Origin: Desmodus rotundus | Taxonomy: Eukaryota > Chordata > Mammalia > Chiroptera > Phyllostomidae | Direction of reading: 5' to 3' | Assembly: GCF_022682495.2 (NCBI RefSeq) | Contig: NC_071388.1 | Location: 16,169,171-16,233,170, forward strand | DNA: 64,000 nt | In this document: positions 25,041-36,151 of the stretch, piece after piece | Layout of the letters: each line of letters starts with the position of its first letter | How positions within the stretch are numbered: position 1 is the first letter of the stretch | The notes under the pieces: generated by a model | Seen by the model: only the letters and a program-made list of their open reading frames with translations | Told to the model about the DNA's origin: nothing | The model's database searches: none | Translations under genes and position numbers: made by a program

Positions 25041-25720
25041 CTGGAACTGAATGAAGCAGCCTCTACCTGGGTGTTGAGAGAATGACCAATAAAGTGGCAC
25101 TGGTCCGGTCAAGATAGCATAAAGTATATAAAACACAGTGGAGTCACTCATGTCAACCAAGATGGCTGCCAGTCAGCCATGACCCTTTGGTTCAGGAGAG
25201 AAACTACCTAAGTCAGAGCAGACCCATCTGGCAAGGAGACACACCCAAGATATCTGCACATGTGATTAGAACAGCTGTGTCCACAGAGCGGGACCACCCA
25301 TAGATAGGCTCCTGGGAAAACTCCCACTTGTCACCAGAGCTGCCCAGACACTTATCAAAAGACCCTGAGAAGTGGAGTACATGACTTTCATGGTATAACT
25401 GAGGCAGGCTTCAGACCACTGCTGAGATGCGTGACCTCCACACAACAGAGTGCCGCTCTTTGCCATGCTGATCTGCCACCAGCATCACCCCCAGAGTCAT
25501 CAGCCCCCGGAAGCTCTGCCTGCTGGACTGGTCCTGCTGCTTACCTGGCTCCTGAAATCATTCTTTGCAAGATGTTGACAACTCCCTTGCCCACCGTGCT
25601 GTCTCCTGGACTTGCAGACTGAGACTCTGGGACTTGGGTTCATTATCCCCCATTGATGGCTGTGAGTGTGTGTTATATTTGTCTTATATTGTTACAGTGT
25701 GAATAGGATATTAATGTATG
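25041..25720 (+). repeat. LTR-like block, unclassified
   Basis: This block is GC-richer than its surroundings and contains promoter-like elements: 'gaccaataaagtggcac' at about 25083, and a TATA-like 'aagtatataaaacac' at about 25121-25135. It is followed by 'caagatggctgccagtcagc' and a pyrimidine-rich stretch near 25440-25620. The style suggests a retroviral LTR, but I could not find TG...CA ends with a matching target duplication or name a family. The strand is taken from the TATA-like motif. It may be a lineage-specific repeat. Confidence 0.35.
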
Positions 25721-28097
25721 TTGATGTTCTACTTTGAGTGAACCTGCATTCAATGAAAGCTGAATGAATAGCATAGTTACTGTGTATCACTTTTGTCTAT
25801 TCCTTGGAGCTGGGTTGCTCAGCAGGCAGCTAGCCTACCAGTTGCCTGGCTGACTTATAGGGGAGACTATATCGTGAACATATGCTGGAGATGCTGGGAC
25901 ATGGTATTTTCACCTGGAAGAGTACCGAGATAAGGGAGGGACTGAGCCAGACCATGCAATTATACTAAAGTTTAGGGTTCCACATAACAAAACCACATTC
26001 ACTCACATTCTATTGCTCTAAGCATACTGCATTGTTGAGTTCCAAATCAATGGGGTAAGGAAATAATGTCCACCCACAGAACACCTGCCTAAGCCATGGA
26101 TAATGGGTCAGAATGCATAAATCTATAACGAGGGAGAACAAATCATTGGAACAACATTCTATTCTATGATTTCTTCCCTCAGTGATATCTCTCTTTATAC
26201 TCCTTGACATTTTATATGCTTTATTACTATGAACTTCTGTGTTGAGTTATTAAATGTTGGCTTTCCAAATAGATTGTAACTACTTTAAGGCTAATTCTGT
26301 ATCTTCCATAAATTTGGTGTATTCATGAGAATACAACACTTATTTATTTATCTGGAGGCTGTAACAGTTTTAGAGCTTCCCATGTTTATGAATGAGTTCA
26401 ATCTACCTCCCAGAATGTCTGTTTTCATGTTGGGTGGGGGGAGGTATTAATTGTTTCTTAAATATTCAGTTTCTTAAAATACTGGATTCACTATATTCTT
26501 ATCAATTTCAAATGAAGGTGAAATAAAAGTGAAATAAAAGTTAATTTATCCTTTTAAAAACATTCTATATTTGTATTTAAAAAAATTACAACTGAAAATA
26601 ATCTATTTTGTACTAGGAGATGTAAAATACATTCAGTAACCTGTTTGAAAATGTAAATAGCAAGTAAAATATCTAGGGCATTGAAGGAAAGAAATACAAA
26701 ATAGTTTCTCTTTAACAAAAGAAAATCGTCCTCGATGTCAACTGTCTGCATCCCTGTCACGGGGGAATATTCTTTTGGAGTTACAGAAACACTCTGAGCT
26801 GGGAAACATCGGTTAGGCTGACTACGACTCATAGAAGATTCTCAGGGCAGTTCCAGTGCCACGGCACTCTCCTAGAACTCCTGAAGTTCTACAGTTGAGA
26901 CAAGTGTGCAGAGTTGAGACAAGTGTGCAGAGTTCTTTCAATGATGTAACCATATGTTAGCTCTAAATATGTGGATTTGTCACTCACACAATTTGTTATT
27001 GGTAGTAAACATCTGTTTAGTCATCTAAGTAATAAATTATTGTGTACATAACTGTGTAGGAAACATTTTTGTCTTACATGGATAAATAGTACTTAACTTC
27101 AATGGTTTAATTACCTAGAAGATGAGCTATACAGCACAGAACATAAATGACGAAAACACTGTGTTCAGTACAGAACTGAAGTATTACAAAATAATATGTA
27201 GGACCCAGGGGATCTGGCTTAATGTTACCTGCCTGAAGCTGTACAAAAATTTACTTGAGGAATTTATTAGTAAGGTACATTTTGAAAGATGAATAAAAGT
27301 TCAAAAAGACATTGAGTATATGACATTGAATATAAGAGAAAATGTTATGTGATATATATTAAAATATCCAAAATATAATGTTGGACTCTGGGAACTACAG
27401 TTAATTTCAAGTGCTAAAATGTGAAGTGTAAGGTGTGAGGTATAATGTAAAGTGGAAGTTTGCAGAGCAAGGACTGAGACCGTGATGGGCTTGGAATGCC
27501 ATGCTGTAAAACTGGCAGCCAGCCAGTGGCCTACAATGTTAGCATAAGAGCCTTTACCCTACAAAGTGTGGCCCTCTTAGCAATGACATAGTTTTAGCCT
27601 AGTGCTCATTATCAATATATTTTTTGTTGAGCCAATGAGAATAACAGTACCTGTCTGTAACTTTACTGACACATCTGAATATTTAAGAATTGGAGGAATT
27701 TTAAATGAGTTACACATTTCAAATTTATATTTATATGATCAATAGGTAAAAAGAGTCAAGGGACCCAAAATCAGACCATGGGTTATATAAATTTCCAGAT
27801 AGTTCTTAAATTCATAAGCGTCTCTCCCAAACCTTAAGAATATGCCATTTGATTTGAGGCAAAAAGCTTCTCTAAGTTTAATTAGCTACCCTTAAATCTG
27901 AAGCACACATATAGGGAAGGAACTTTATAATTCACACATATCCTAAGGAGTTTTTGTCATCTAAATCAGTGAATTACTTTTAAACGTGTGCCTTATCAGT
28001 AATTCTTGAAATCCTGACTTAATTGAGTGGAAGGCATTGCAGCCATGGAGACAAAGGAGCTGCCCAGTGACTCCTTGATGCTAAATATGTGTTAAAT
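25721..28097. other. Unassigned AT-rich DNA with an L2-like scrap
   Basis: About 26268-26330 ('agattgtaactactttaagg') resembles the 3' end of an L2 on the plus strand, but it is short and diverged. A perfect 19-base tandem duplication lies at 26893-26930. No coding signal is seen. Confidence 0.4.
26893..26934. repeat. 19-bp tandem duplication
   Basis: The unit 'agttgagacaagtgtgcag' occurs twice without mismatch (26893-26911 and 26912-26930) and is followed by the first four bases of a third copy. This points to a recent replication slip or duplication. Confidence 0.95.
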
Positions 28098-28255
28098 TTT
28101 AGAGGTAAATAGGACATCAAGGAACATGTATAAAGGACACATGGACAAAGCCAAAAGGGGTAGGTTCAAGGGTGAGAGGTGGGGATGGCTGGGGCCGGGG
28201 TACATGGTGGGGTGAAAATGGAGACAACTGTACTTGAACAACAACAAGAAGAACA
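28098..28255 (+). mobile_element. Bat-type L1 3' UTR tail
   Basis: The segment has 'aggacatcaaggaacatgta', a purine/G-rich tract (28155-28215) and 'ggagacaactgtacttgaac' followed by 'aacaacaagaagaac'. This is the ending I associate with L1 3' UTRs in bats. It is severely 5' truncated. Confidence 0.75.
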
Positions 28256-29155
28256 AAGTGCCTTGAAATGCCTGTTCTCCATAAAGACAGGATAATTGTT
28301 GCTCAGTGTTTTGTTCTGTTACTGTTAGTTTAAAAAATATTTTGTAAACATTTGTTTCCATACATCAATAGGACATTGTCCTTTTTATATTACTTATAGG
28401 ATAATTTTTAAACTTTTAATTTTAAGATAACACACTACACTCCTTGCCCAAGGCTACCCCAAAATGTTTTTAAATACATTCTTTAATTCAAAACCTTTTA
28501 TTTTTAGAGTAGACTCTTTAATTGGTATATGAAATATACAATAGATATGTTTATTGCCTAAACATCTATTCATGCAAACTTATAGAAAGCAGTCAGGTTG
28601 ATCTAATCAGTAGGGAGTTCATTAAAAGTAAAAATGGAGAAACAGATGCATTTAAATTACAGGAATGTAAAAAAAAGTATGTGATAAATTAGGTGATTTA
28701 AAATTTTTATTTCTTCAAGGTACCATTTACTGGGTCAGAAACCAATTGTATCACTATCTTCTTTAATGGCTTTTCATTCTAATCCCTTAGTTAAATAGAT
28801 CTATTTTTTTAAACTAATTACCTACTCAACAATTCTGCTAGATAAAACACAAAGACAAAAACCTCATCACTGTAACAGATCTTTAGCAATGGAAATCATA
28901 TACACAATTCCAGCGATTTCTCTAGTCCAACATCTAATTATGTATGTACCCATTACTTATTTCAGAGAAGTGACTGTCAAGCTAATTAGGACTTTCATTA
29001 GATTCTTCATCCATATAGAAATTAAAATAAACTCTGGTAACTGAAATACTCACCAAATGCATCCCACGATTTTATTATCTGAATTTGTTGCTGCTATAAT
29101 CCAAATCTTTTAAATGATCGTCTGTACTATCCTACAACTCTCTTTGACTTCATCT
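28256..29155. other. Unassigned AT-rich DNA, candidate regulatory segment
   Basis: No repeat is recognised. At 28967-29004 the stretch 'gtgactgtcaagctaattag' joins a MEIS/TGIF-like TGACTGTC to a CTAATTAG homeodomain palindrome. This is suggestive only. Confidence 0.35.
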
Positions 29156-29540
29156 GCACTTGAAATTGCGGAAAAGATATAGGTTAGACGTAGCCAGTGA
29201 GTTCTCTGCGCTCATGGAAGGAGCTTCTCTCACCTCTCTCTCCACAGTGTCAGCCCTACAATCAGCCTTGGAGAGCCCGGACACAAACCTCAGTGGGATC
29301 CTTGTCTCTGTGCTTCAGACACCATGAGACGGCTGGAACAGTGAAATCTGAACAGAAATGATTTAAGTAACTCCTGAAGCTACAGCATTTAACTGTCAAC
29401 ATTAGACCCTCCACAGCTTGAATACAACTAGCAATCCTCCACCTCCACTGACTATGTCATGCGAACAAAAAATAAACTTGGATTGTTTTAAATGATTGAG
29501 CATTATTTATTTTCTTTTCTGCAGTTTCATGTAGCTTTTC
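29156..29540 (+). mobile_element. MLT-like LTR fragment
   Basis: The end of the segment, 'aaaaaataaacttggattgt' followed by 'tttaaatgattgagc', has the polyadenylation signal and terminal style of MaLR/MLT LTRs. The upstream part is moderately GC-rich. A bat-type L1 tail appears to have inserted at its 3' end. The family is inferred from the terminus only. Confidence 0.45.
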
Positions 29541-29875
29541 TTTCTTAAATAGATTTTATTGATTATGCTATTATAGTTGTCCCATTTTTTTCTCCCCTTT
29601 ATTCCCCTCTGCCCTGTAGTCCCCACCCCTGCCCACCATCATTCCCCCACCTTAGTTCATGTTCATGGGTCATACATATAAGTTTTTTGGCCTCCCCATT
29701 TCTCATACTATTCTTAACCTCCCCCTGTCTATTTTGTATTTACCATTTATGCTTCTTATTCCCTGTACCTTTTCCCCATTTTTCCCCCTCCCCCTCCCAC
29801 TGATATCTTAAATGCTATATCTGGTCTCCCCATTCATTGTACCTTAATAGCTAAAGAGCTACTGTTCTTACATTT
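29541..29875 (-). mobile_element. Bat-type L1 3' UTR, antisense
   Basis: On the plus strand it begins 'tagattttattgattatgct' and continues through C-rich tracts ('cccctctgccctgtagtccc', 'tccccctcccactgat'). 'agttcatgttcatgggtcat' and 'taacctccccctgtctattt' lie between them. This is the antisense of the long purine-rich L1 3' UTR seen in bats, with the A-rich tail at the left. Orientation is therefore minus. Confidence 0.8.
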
Positions 29876-30299
29876 TATTATCTATTATAATTAGGAGCAT
29901 GCAGCTGAATGGGACTGTAGAAAAATAAACATCCTTGCTGACTGGTCTTGCTCTTATTCAGGACTGTTGACAGAACGAGACCCCTTATTGCTCTCCTGCA
30001 ATCCAACCATATTCTCCTAGTCAGTTTAACCTCCCACCGCCAGCAACTACAGTTTACCTTCTCCTCTGACCTCAGACAAGTTCTTTTATACTTCACATGT
30101 AATAACAGTACCAGACAAAAGTGGCGTTCATTCACTGAATCTAGATATCAACCATAGTGTGTGATCATTGTTTCTATATTGACTTAGTAAATAGGTTTGG
30201 GACACAGAAATGTGAAAGTGAAAGCACATATTCCTCAGCCTCTTCTGTTATTTTATGATTTGATTTAAGCATTGTATTTTTGTCTTCCAAATTTAAAAT
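29876..30299. other. Unassigned DNA
   Basis: Nothing is recognised. Open frames on both strands near 29878-30157 show no domain. Confidence 0.45.
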
Positions 30300-30545
30300 A
30301 GCTATTATTTACTTAGTGCCTGATGAGTGTCAGGCAATGTGTTCCACTCTTTATAAGTAATATTGCAGTTAATTTCCAAAATAATGAATGTTATCATCCC
30401 TTATTCAGATAACAAAATGAAGGAAAAGATGTCAAACACTTTCTCTGGAACTACACAGCCAGTAGCAAGTGTGGGGTTTGGACTGGGGTTGATGGTAAAT
30501 TCTAGAGACTATGGACCTAATCGCTCCAAAGCTTGCCTCCCTCAA
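30300..30545 (+). mobile_element. MIR SINE, near full length
   Basis: The core order of MIR is clear: 'tttacttagtgcctgatgag', 'tgtcaggcaatgtg', then the equivalent of the 'cattttacagatgaggaaac' block at 30405-30425 ('agataacaaaatgaagg'). It continues with 'actacacagccagtagcaag' and ends with 'ctccaaagcttgcc'. Divergence is typical of this pre-eutherian family. A 103-codon frame across it (30363-30674) is not a gene. Confidence 0.9.
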
Positions 30546-32825
30546 AATATCAGAAAGAGTTTGAACACAGGCAAGATACCTAAAGAAAGTTATACTGCTT
30601 CCTGGGATTCCAAATTAAGAGTCATTAGATTAAACTGCACCCTGAAAAAAATAGTTGTCTTAGGCCTGAGTTGATCTGATAGTGTTTGTTCACCTTCTGG
30701 GGCTATCAAGAAAAAGGATGTATTGCACTGTGTTATTCTTGGTAGTCGATTAATTGTTGTATAACTCCAATGACATTTTGAATATTGATATATCTATTTG
30801 GTGGTTTAGATATACCTTGTTTTACTATGACATTGTCACTTCTTACATGACTTTATCTTGGTAACTTTTTATTGTGAAATGTTAAATAGGAATTCTAAGC
30901 ATCACTGAGTTTAAACAAGAATTTAGCTTGTGTAACATATTGTCCTTTCTGGACTTTAATTGATTTGGGACATGCTAGCGGGGCTGGCTTCTGTGAGTAA
31001 ATTGCCTCCTAAGGATTACCAAATGGATTTCTGGGCAAGTACAACTCCTTAATTATTATCAAATGCTTAATATTTTTCTGAGCTTGGCTCTAACTACTGC
31101 CCCAGATTTGCAAGCACAGATCCCCATGTAAAGTAGAAGACATAGACTCAAAACCCATCTGACGGAACAATGGTGAGAATAGAATGCCCTAAAACACAGC
31201 TTACAGGAAAAGATAATGAACACCTTAGACAAAAATGTGCTTATTTATGAGAAAAGACCCTGATGTCTGGGCAAGACTAAGCAGAGGGCCATGTGGTAGA
31301 ATGAAGCAGCCATTTTGGGTAGAATGTAAGGCTGCTTATTAAACTGCCAACATTCTCATCTAAGGCATCTTAGAAAGGACAAGACTGGCTGATAACATAA
31401 AAAGAATGTGTCACTGAGAGACAAAACCGTGCTCTGTAATTTCCATTTATGAGTCAAACATGCTGAAGGGAATATATTTTCTTATCTTCCAGAGGAAAAA
31501 AAAACACCTCAAGGATACAGAAGCAGGCAGAGGTGATGATGAACTTGGAGTCGGGGCTGTAGAGGAAATAGTTTCCCCAAGTTTGTCTGAGGTCAAGTTA
31601 TGCTTGACTCTGCTCAAGGAAAGCACTATGCACATATCAGATAACTGCAGGTGGGTTGACTCAGAATAGAAGTGATGCAGACAGAAAAAGCAATGGCATG
31701 GTAAGGGAATAGAAATTTAAAGAACCATACGCCACCAAGATGCAATTTAGATTTTTGTGAAATGCTTCTACTTTGGGAATTCCTAGAGTCACAAACTGAA
31801 CAATGGCCCGAAGCTTTTATTTTTGGTGGGTTATGTCTCGTGATCCAAGGAATTGGGGGCAAATGACTAATGCGCCTTTTCTAAAATCCTTAAGCAATAG
31901 GTTTTACAACACATGTGGTTGCACCAAATAAATGCCTGGTAAGTATTGTTATCACCAAATAATGGATTTAACAATTTTATAACCTATTCTGTGTAGATAG
32001 AAAAATGGATTTAGTGTGCAAATTGTTATTAGGACAAGAGTTAATTCAGTGAACGGAACCATAGTTTTTAGAAGAGAGTCAAAAATTAATTTGGAATGTT
32101 TAGTGTAACCTCGCCATTTTTTCAACTAACAGCTATAGTTCCATTCAAGTAACCAAACTAATTAAATGTACATAATAGTTTTGTAAAGCCCTGCTTGCTT
32201 ATGCTTAGTTCAAGTGTGTGAAAAATTGCCAACTTTCTACCTTCTTTTGTAGCAAGTAAACTTGCCCCAGAAAGTGAATTCAGGGATTATTATACTTTTT
32301 CCATTACAGTCTCTGTGTAAACCTTTCTCTATTGTCAAAATAAAGACTTTATTGAAGGAAAGTGAAATAGAAAAGGACTAAAAAAATAAAGTTGATGGAT
32401 TAGCTCAGTATTTCCCAGAAGAAAATTTTTATTCTCTTATGTTTGGTAGTTTCTTATCTCAGTGCATTATACCTCTAGTTTTTTATCAGTTACCTGAGGG
32501 GCGCTTCTCTGCAAATGCTTTCAATTCCGTAGACTCTTCCGGCAGACCTCCTTGTTACCTTTGGCTCTTTATCACTGGATTCTATCAGATGTTTTCAGGA
32601 GAACTATTCTTTAGCCAACTCTTGGAGCCTAAGCACTAGACAGTTTCATATTTTTTTTTTTCTCCTGTAAAATAGCTAAGGATCCTAAGAAACCTATTTT
32701 AAAAGCAAACACCATTTTGTAAAAGCAGAAAAGCTGTTTAATTCATTCATCATGAAAAAAGTTTTATAAATTTTATTTCTATTAATGTGTACTCTTCTGA
32801 AAAATTCCTATGGGGTGACATACAG

Positions 32826-32826
<1 letters not shown>
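30546..32826. other. Unassigned DNA
   Basis: No exon or named repeat is supported. About 31090-31340 includes 'gaatgaagcagccattttgg', which has an LTR-like style but no terminal signals. Confidence 0.35.
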
Positions 32827-32864
<38 letters not shown>

Positions 32865-32874
32865 CAGATAGATA
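32827..32874. repeat. (GATA)n microsatellite
   Basis: About twelve GATA units with one GACA interruption near 32863. This is probably polymorphic. Confidence 0.95.
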
Positions 32875-33519
32875 TTTAGAATCAAGTCATTTACACATTG
32901 TTTGTTAACTAAATGTTAGAGGAAAATGTTCTTTATTCTTAAAACCTGTGCAGAACTTCAGAAGTCTAAGAAATCTAAGATTCTTAATATTATCTAAAAT
33001 TACAGTTGATATTATAGTGATAAATCTTCAGTTATCTGGTTATTCCAATTAATAAATACTTTTCATGTTATTGTTCATTCAAAAATACTCATGACTGAAA
33101 TTATGAATTTTAGATTTTATATATTGTTTTATAGTTTAGTATAAGATAAAAATAAGTATAATTTTAAAACACTATAATAAAGTTGAAGAACTCACATTAA
33201 TTGATTCCAACACTTAAAAAGCTGCAGTAATTATGACTGTGTCATTAACAAAAAGATTGAAACTTAAATGAATGGAACAGAAAACAGATGCTATTAATAG
33301 ATCCATGCATATGTAGTCAACAATTTAGCAAAGGAAATTTAAATGAAAAAATGAAGTCCTTTCCATAGATAATACTAGAACAATTTGGCATCCATATGCA
33401 AAAAATCTGGTAATATAAAATGAGAAATTAAAAATGAATTATGCAGTTTAATCATAAGTTTAAATTTATAAATTTCCAGAAGAAATAATAAAACAAAAAT
33501 GGCTGTGCACTTGCATGTA
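32875..33519. other. Unassigned AT-rich DNA
   Basis: Nothing is recognised here. Confidence 0.45.
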
Positions 33520-34040
33520 TACTGGTATCTCATTGTGATTTTACTTTGCAATTCCTCACAGTCTAATAGTTTTTAACTTTTTGTCATGAACCCATTTACC
33601 ATTTTTATATCTTCTTTTATCATTTTTTTATTTATACAGTTTGCCCATTTTAAAGTGGATCATTTTGTGTCTTATTTTTCAGTTTTGAGGATACTAATAT
33701 ATTTGGAATATAGAAACATGATACGTTTTTGTAAATATTTTCTTCTTGTCAATAGTTTTTGCCCCATAACTTTGATATATTATTTTCATTCTCATTGACC
33801 TAAAAATACTTTTTAATGTCTTTTGTAACTTCCTTTTTAAGACAAATGTCATTTAAAAATAAGTGGCTCAGTTACTAAATTTTTCAGGGTTTTTCAGATC
33901 TCTGGATCTTTCTGTTTTTGATTTCTAGTTTAATTTTGTTATAGGTAAAACCCTATTTGGTGTGACTTTAATTATTTTCTATTGTTGAAGCTGTTTCTTT
34001 GTCTTTTTTTATATCTATCTTGTTGAAAGTGATCCATGTA
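33520..34040 (-). mobile_element. Old L1 fragment, antisense
   Basis: The plus strand shows antisense L1 landmarks in order: 'ggtatctcattgtgatttta', 'atttaccatttttatatctt', 'tttgcccattttaaagtgga' and 'gtaaatattttcttcttgtc'. Later comes 'tttctgtttttgatttctag', from further inside ORF2. The sequence between is deleted or rearranged relative to an intact L1. Frames are broken, so this is a dead minus-strand copy. Confidence 0.8.
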
Positions 34041-34394
34041 CTAAAGTGTTTTCCCTTCTCCCGCATTTCACCTTTTCTTACAGCATGGAGTCTCTGTTGA
34101 AATTTTCCCATCTATTTTTCCATTCTCTACTAGTTTGTCATTACGATAAACTCTTCTGTGAATTCCCTCACAGGGGTTCATCTTTGAGTCTGGTTATGTT
34201 CATTGCTGTGACTATTGGTAATATTTTATTCCTTTTCATGAATTTCATATTTTGTTCTTGAATCTTGAGCTTGCCATGTAGAAGAGTAGAGACTGAATTA
34301 CAGATTCAAGAAAACAGTTTTTATGTCTGCCTTTCCGTTGTTGTTTAAATGGCAGAGATGCTTTTTCGAGATTCTTGTGTCCCAGGCAGCTGTT
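34041..34394. other. T-rich DNA, possibly continuing L1
   Basis: Composition resembles the antisense L1 upstream, but I cannot align it with confidence. Confidence 0.35.
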
Positions 34395-34745
34395 GAATCA
34401 GAAACCCATTTTGAGCATAGTAGTGACATGATCTGATTTACATCCTTTTTAAAAGATAACTTACTGCTCTGTGCAAACTGTCAAGTAGAAACTGAAGAAA
34501 TAAGTCAGCCACATATTTCAATAGTTCAGACAATAGTTGAGCATGTGAAAAGTTGTCAAATTCATGATATAATTTAAAGGAAGAACCAAGATTTTTTCAT
34601 GGATTAATGTAGATTGTGTGAGAGCTGAGTAAATCAAATTTCGAGGTAAATGTCCTTAGTAATTGGATGGAGTGTAGTGACATTTACTGAGATAGAAGAT
34701 AATGGGCAGGCCGCAGGTATTTCCCAGGAGCAGGGGAAAGGAAGA
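34395..34745 (+). mobile_element. L2 LINE internal/3' fragment
   Basis: The segment has 'agtagtgacatgatctgatt' followed by a degraded 'aagataacttactgctctgt'. Later it has 'agaaccaagattttttcatg', 'catttactgagatagaagat' and 'ttcccaggagcagggg', in the order found in the L2 3' region. Divergence is high, as expected for L2. Confidence 0.75.
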
Positions 34746-35569
34746 CTGAATCATTCATTCACTTATTCACCAAATAATTGTTAAAATATTGTTTTATTTG
34801 AAATAATAAGAGCCTCCTAGGTTAATCAGTTATAATATTTATCTTTGAAGCCTGAGAGTTTATAAGACTATAAGAAGGAAATTAAAATTCAGAGTGACAA
34901 ATTATAAGACAAATGACATTCGGTACATTATGAGAATACTAAGGAACAAGACTGATATTATTTGACTCCAAGTGTTGCTCCTACAAAGTGTAGGAAATCT
35001 AAGCACAAACTGGAAATTACAAATGTTCACTCAAGCACTTAAAAGTGAAAATATGAAACTAAAATTAAGAATGCCATTTCCTTAATTCATTTTTTTCAGT
35101 ATTCCCTGACAGTCTAATACTGAAGTATTTTACTGTTAACACAGAATTCTCTTTCTGATCTGACCTCTTTTTACTTTTATTGTTCGAATTTATAAAATTA
35201 GCATTTCTTCTCTTACTTCCATACTTTTTGAAATGATATTTTCTCTGGCAGAACTGTTTTCTTCTTCTACAACTCCAATTCCAGGTGAAATCTTACTTAA
35301 TTTTAGGTAATCAGTTCAGTTGTGATCTCATAGTAGCTTTATTGCAACATGGTAAAAAGAGTAGGCTTACTCACCTTTCTGTCTCCAATTCTTTTCTTAT
35401 ATTGATTGTCTTACCACTTTTTTCTTTGTATTTTACTTGTTTGCTTTATTGTCTTTACATAAAACTCTCTGTTCTCTTTATTTTTTTAATTCACAACAAA
35501 GTGATGAACTTTTAATTCATGAGAGTGTGTGATACATGTAAGATGGCTTATAATTGTTTTTGCAGAAAA
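34746..35569. other. Unassigned AT-rich DNA
   Basis: A 'cattcattcacttattcacc' stretch at 34754-34773 may be an L2 3' end in the other direction. Otherwise nothing is recognised. Confidence 0.4.
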
Positions 35570-35575
35570 TAAATG
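35570..35575. repeat. Left target-site duplication of the solo LTR
   Basis: TAAATG lies immediately before the TG of the LTR and is identical to 36146-36151. Six bases is the usual size for betaretroviral integrations. Confidence 0.9.
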
Positions 35576-36145
35576 TGTGGGGAACCATTCCAAGTGTGGG
35601 AAATGTGGCTCAGTCCCCACTTGGAAAAGCCAGTGGGGAGCGAGGTTGGCGGGCAGGACCCACGTCCATGGATAGGTTCTCCAGTGGGAAATCAGGCCTG
35701 CATTGTATCTTGACTGCTATGAGACTTGCTCTTGCTACAACTCCCTCACCCTGAGGCAAGCAAATGTTTACTGAGTATCTTTATCTTCCTAAAATCTGGT
35801 CTAGACCTTCCAGGTATGGAACATTGCCTTTTCGACCATTTCTCCTTTTCCATTGCAAAAATCCTTCTTTGATGTATTCAGCGACACCCTCTCCTTTGTC
35901 TGCAAAAGATAACCACCCAAAACAAACCTTTGCATAGTAAAGGAGGACCATCTTTGAGGTAAAGGGGCCTAGAAAAACAATAAAAGCCTGTCAAGGCCAG
36001 GGTCAGGATGCTCTCCTCTTGAGGGAGTGGTTGTGCTGTCCCTTTTCCTCCACACGATTTCTGTAGTCCCTGTGTATGTATATATTGTGGCCACAACAGC
36101 AGGTCCTGAGGGCTGGGATCTGCCTCATCTGGCACATCCGCGTCA
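35576..36145 (+). mobile_element. Solo LTR, class II (betaretrovirus-like) endogenous retrovirus
   Basis: This 570-base LTR starts TGTGGGGAACC and ends CGCGTCA, with perfect 6-base duplications (TAAATG) outside both ends. A polyadenylation signal AATAAA at 35979-35984 is followed by 'agcctgtcaaggcc' and a G/T- and pyrimidine-rich stretch before the end, as in betaretroviral R-U5. No gag, pol or env sequence adjoins it, so it is a solo LTR left by recombination between two LTRs of a provirus. It is GC-richer than its neighbours and its ends are intact, which suggests a fairly recent insertion, later than the old repeats around it. The class call rests on the 6-base duplication, the terminal sequence and the polyA context, not on a library match. 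Frames on either strand within it are not genes. Confidence 0.88.
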
Positions 36146-36151
36146 TAAATG
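36146..36151. repeat. Right target-site duplication of the solo LTR
   Basis: TAAATG, identical to 35570-35575. Confidence 0.9.

Noticed and set aside
25046..25770. Identical 'ctgaatga' octamers on both sides of the LTR-like block, as an 8-bp hAT target duplication
   Set aside because: The sequences just inside them show no inverted terminal repeats, and the octamer is common in AT-rich DNA.
30363..30674. 103-codon plus frame
   Set aside because: Most of it lies in a MIR SINE. There is no domain and no splice context.
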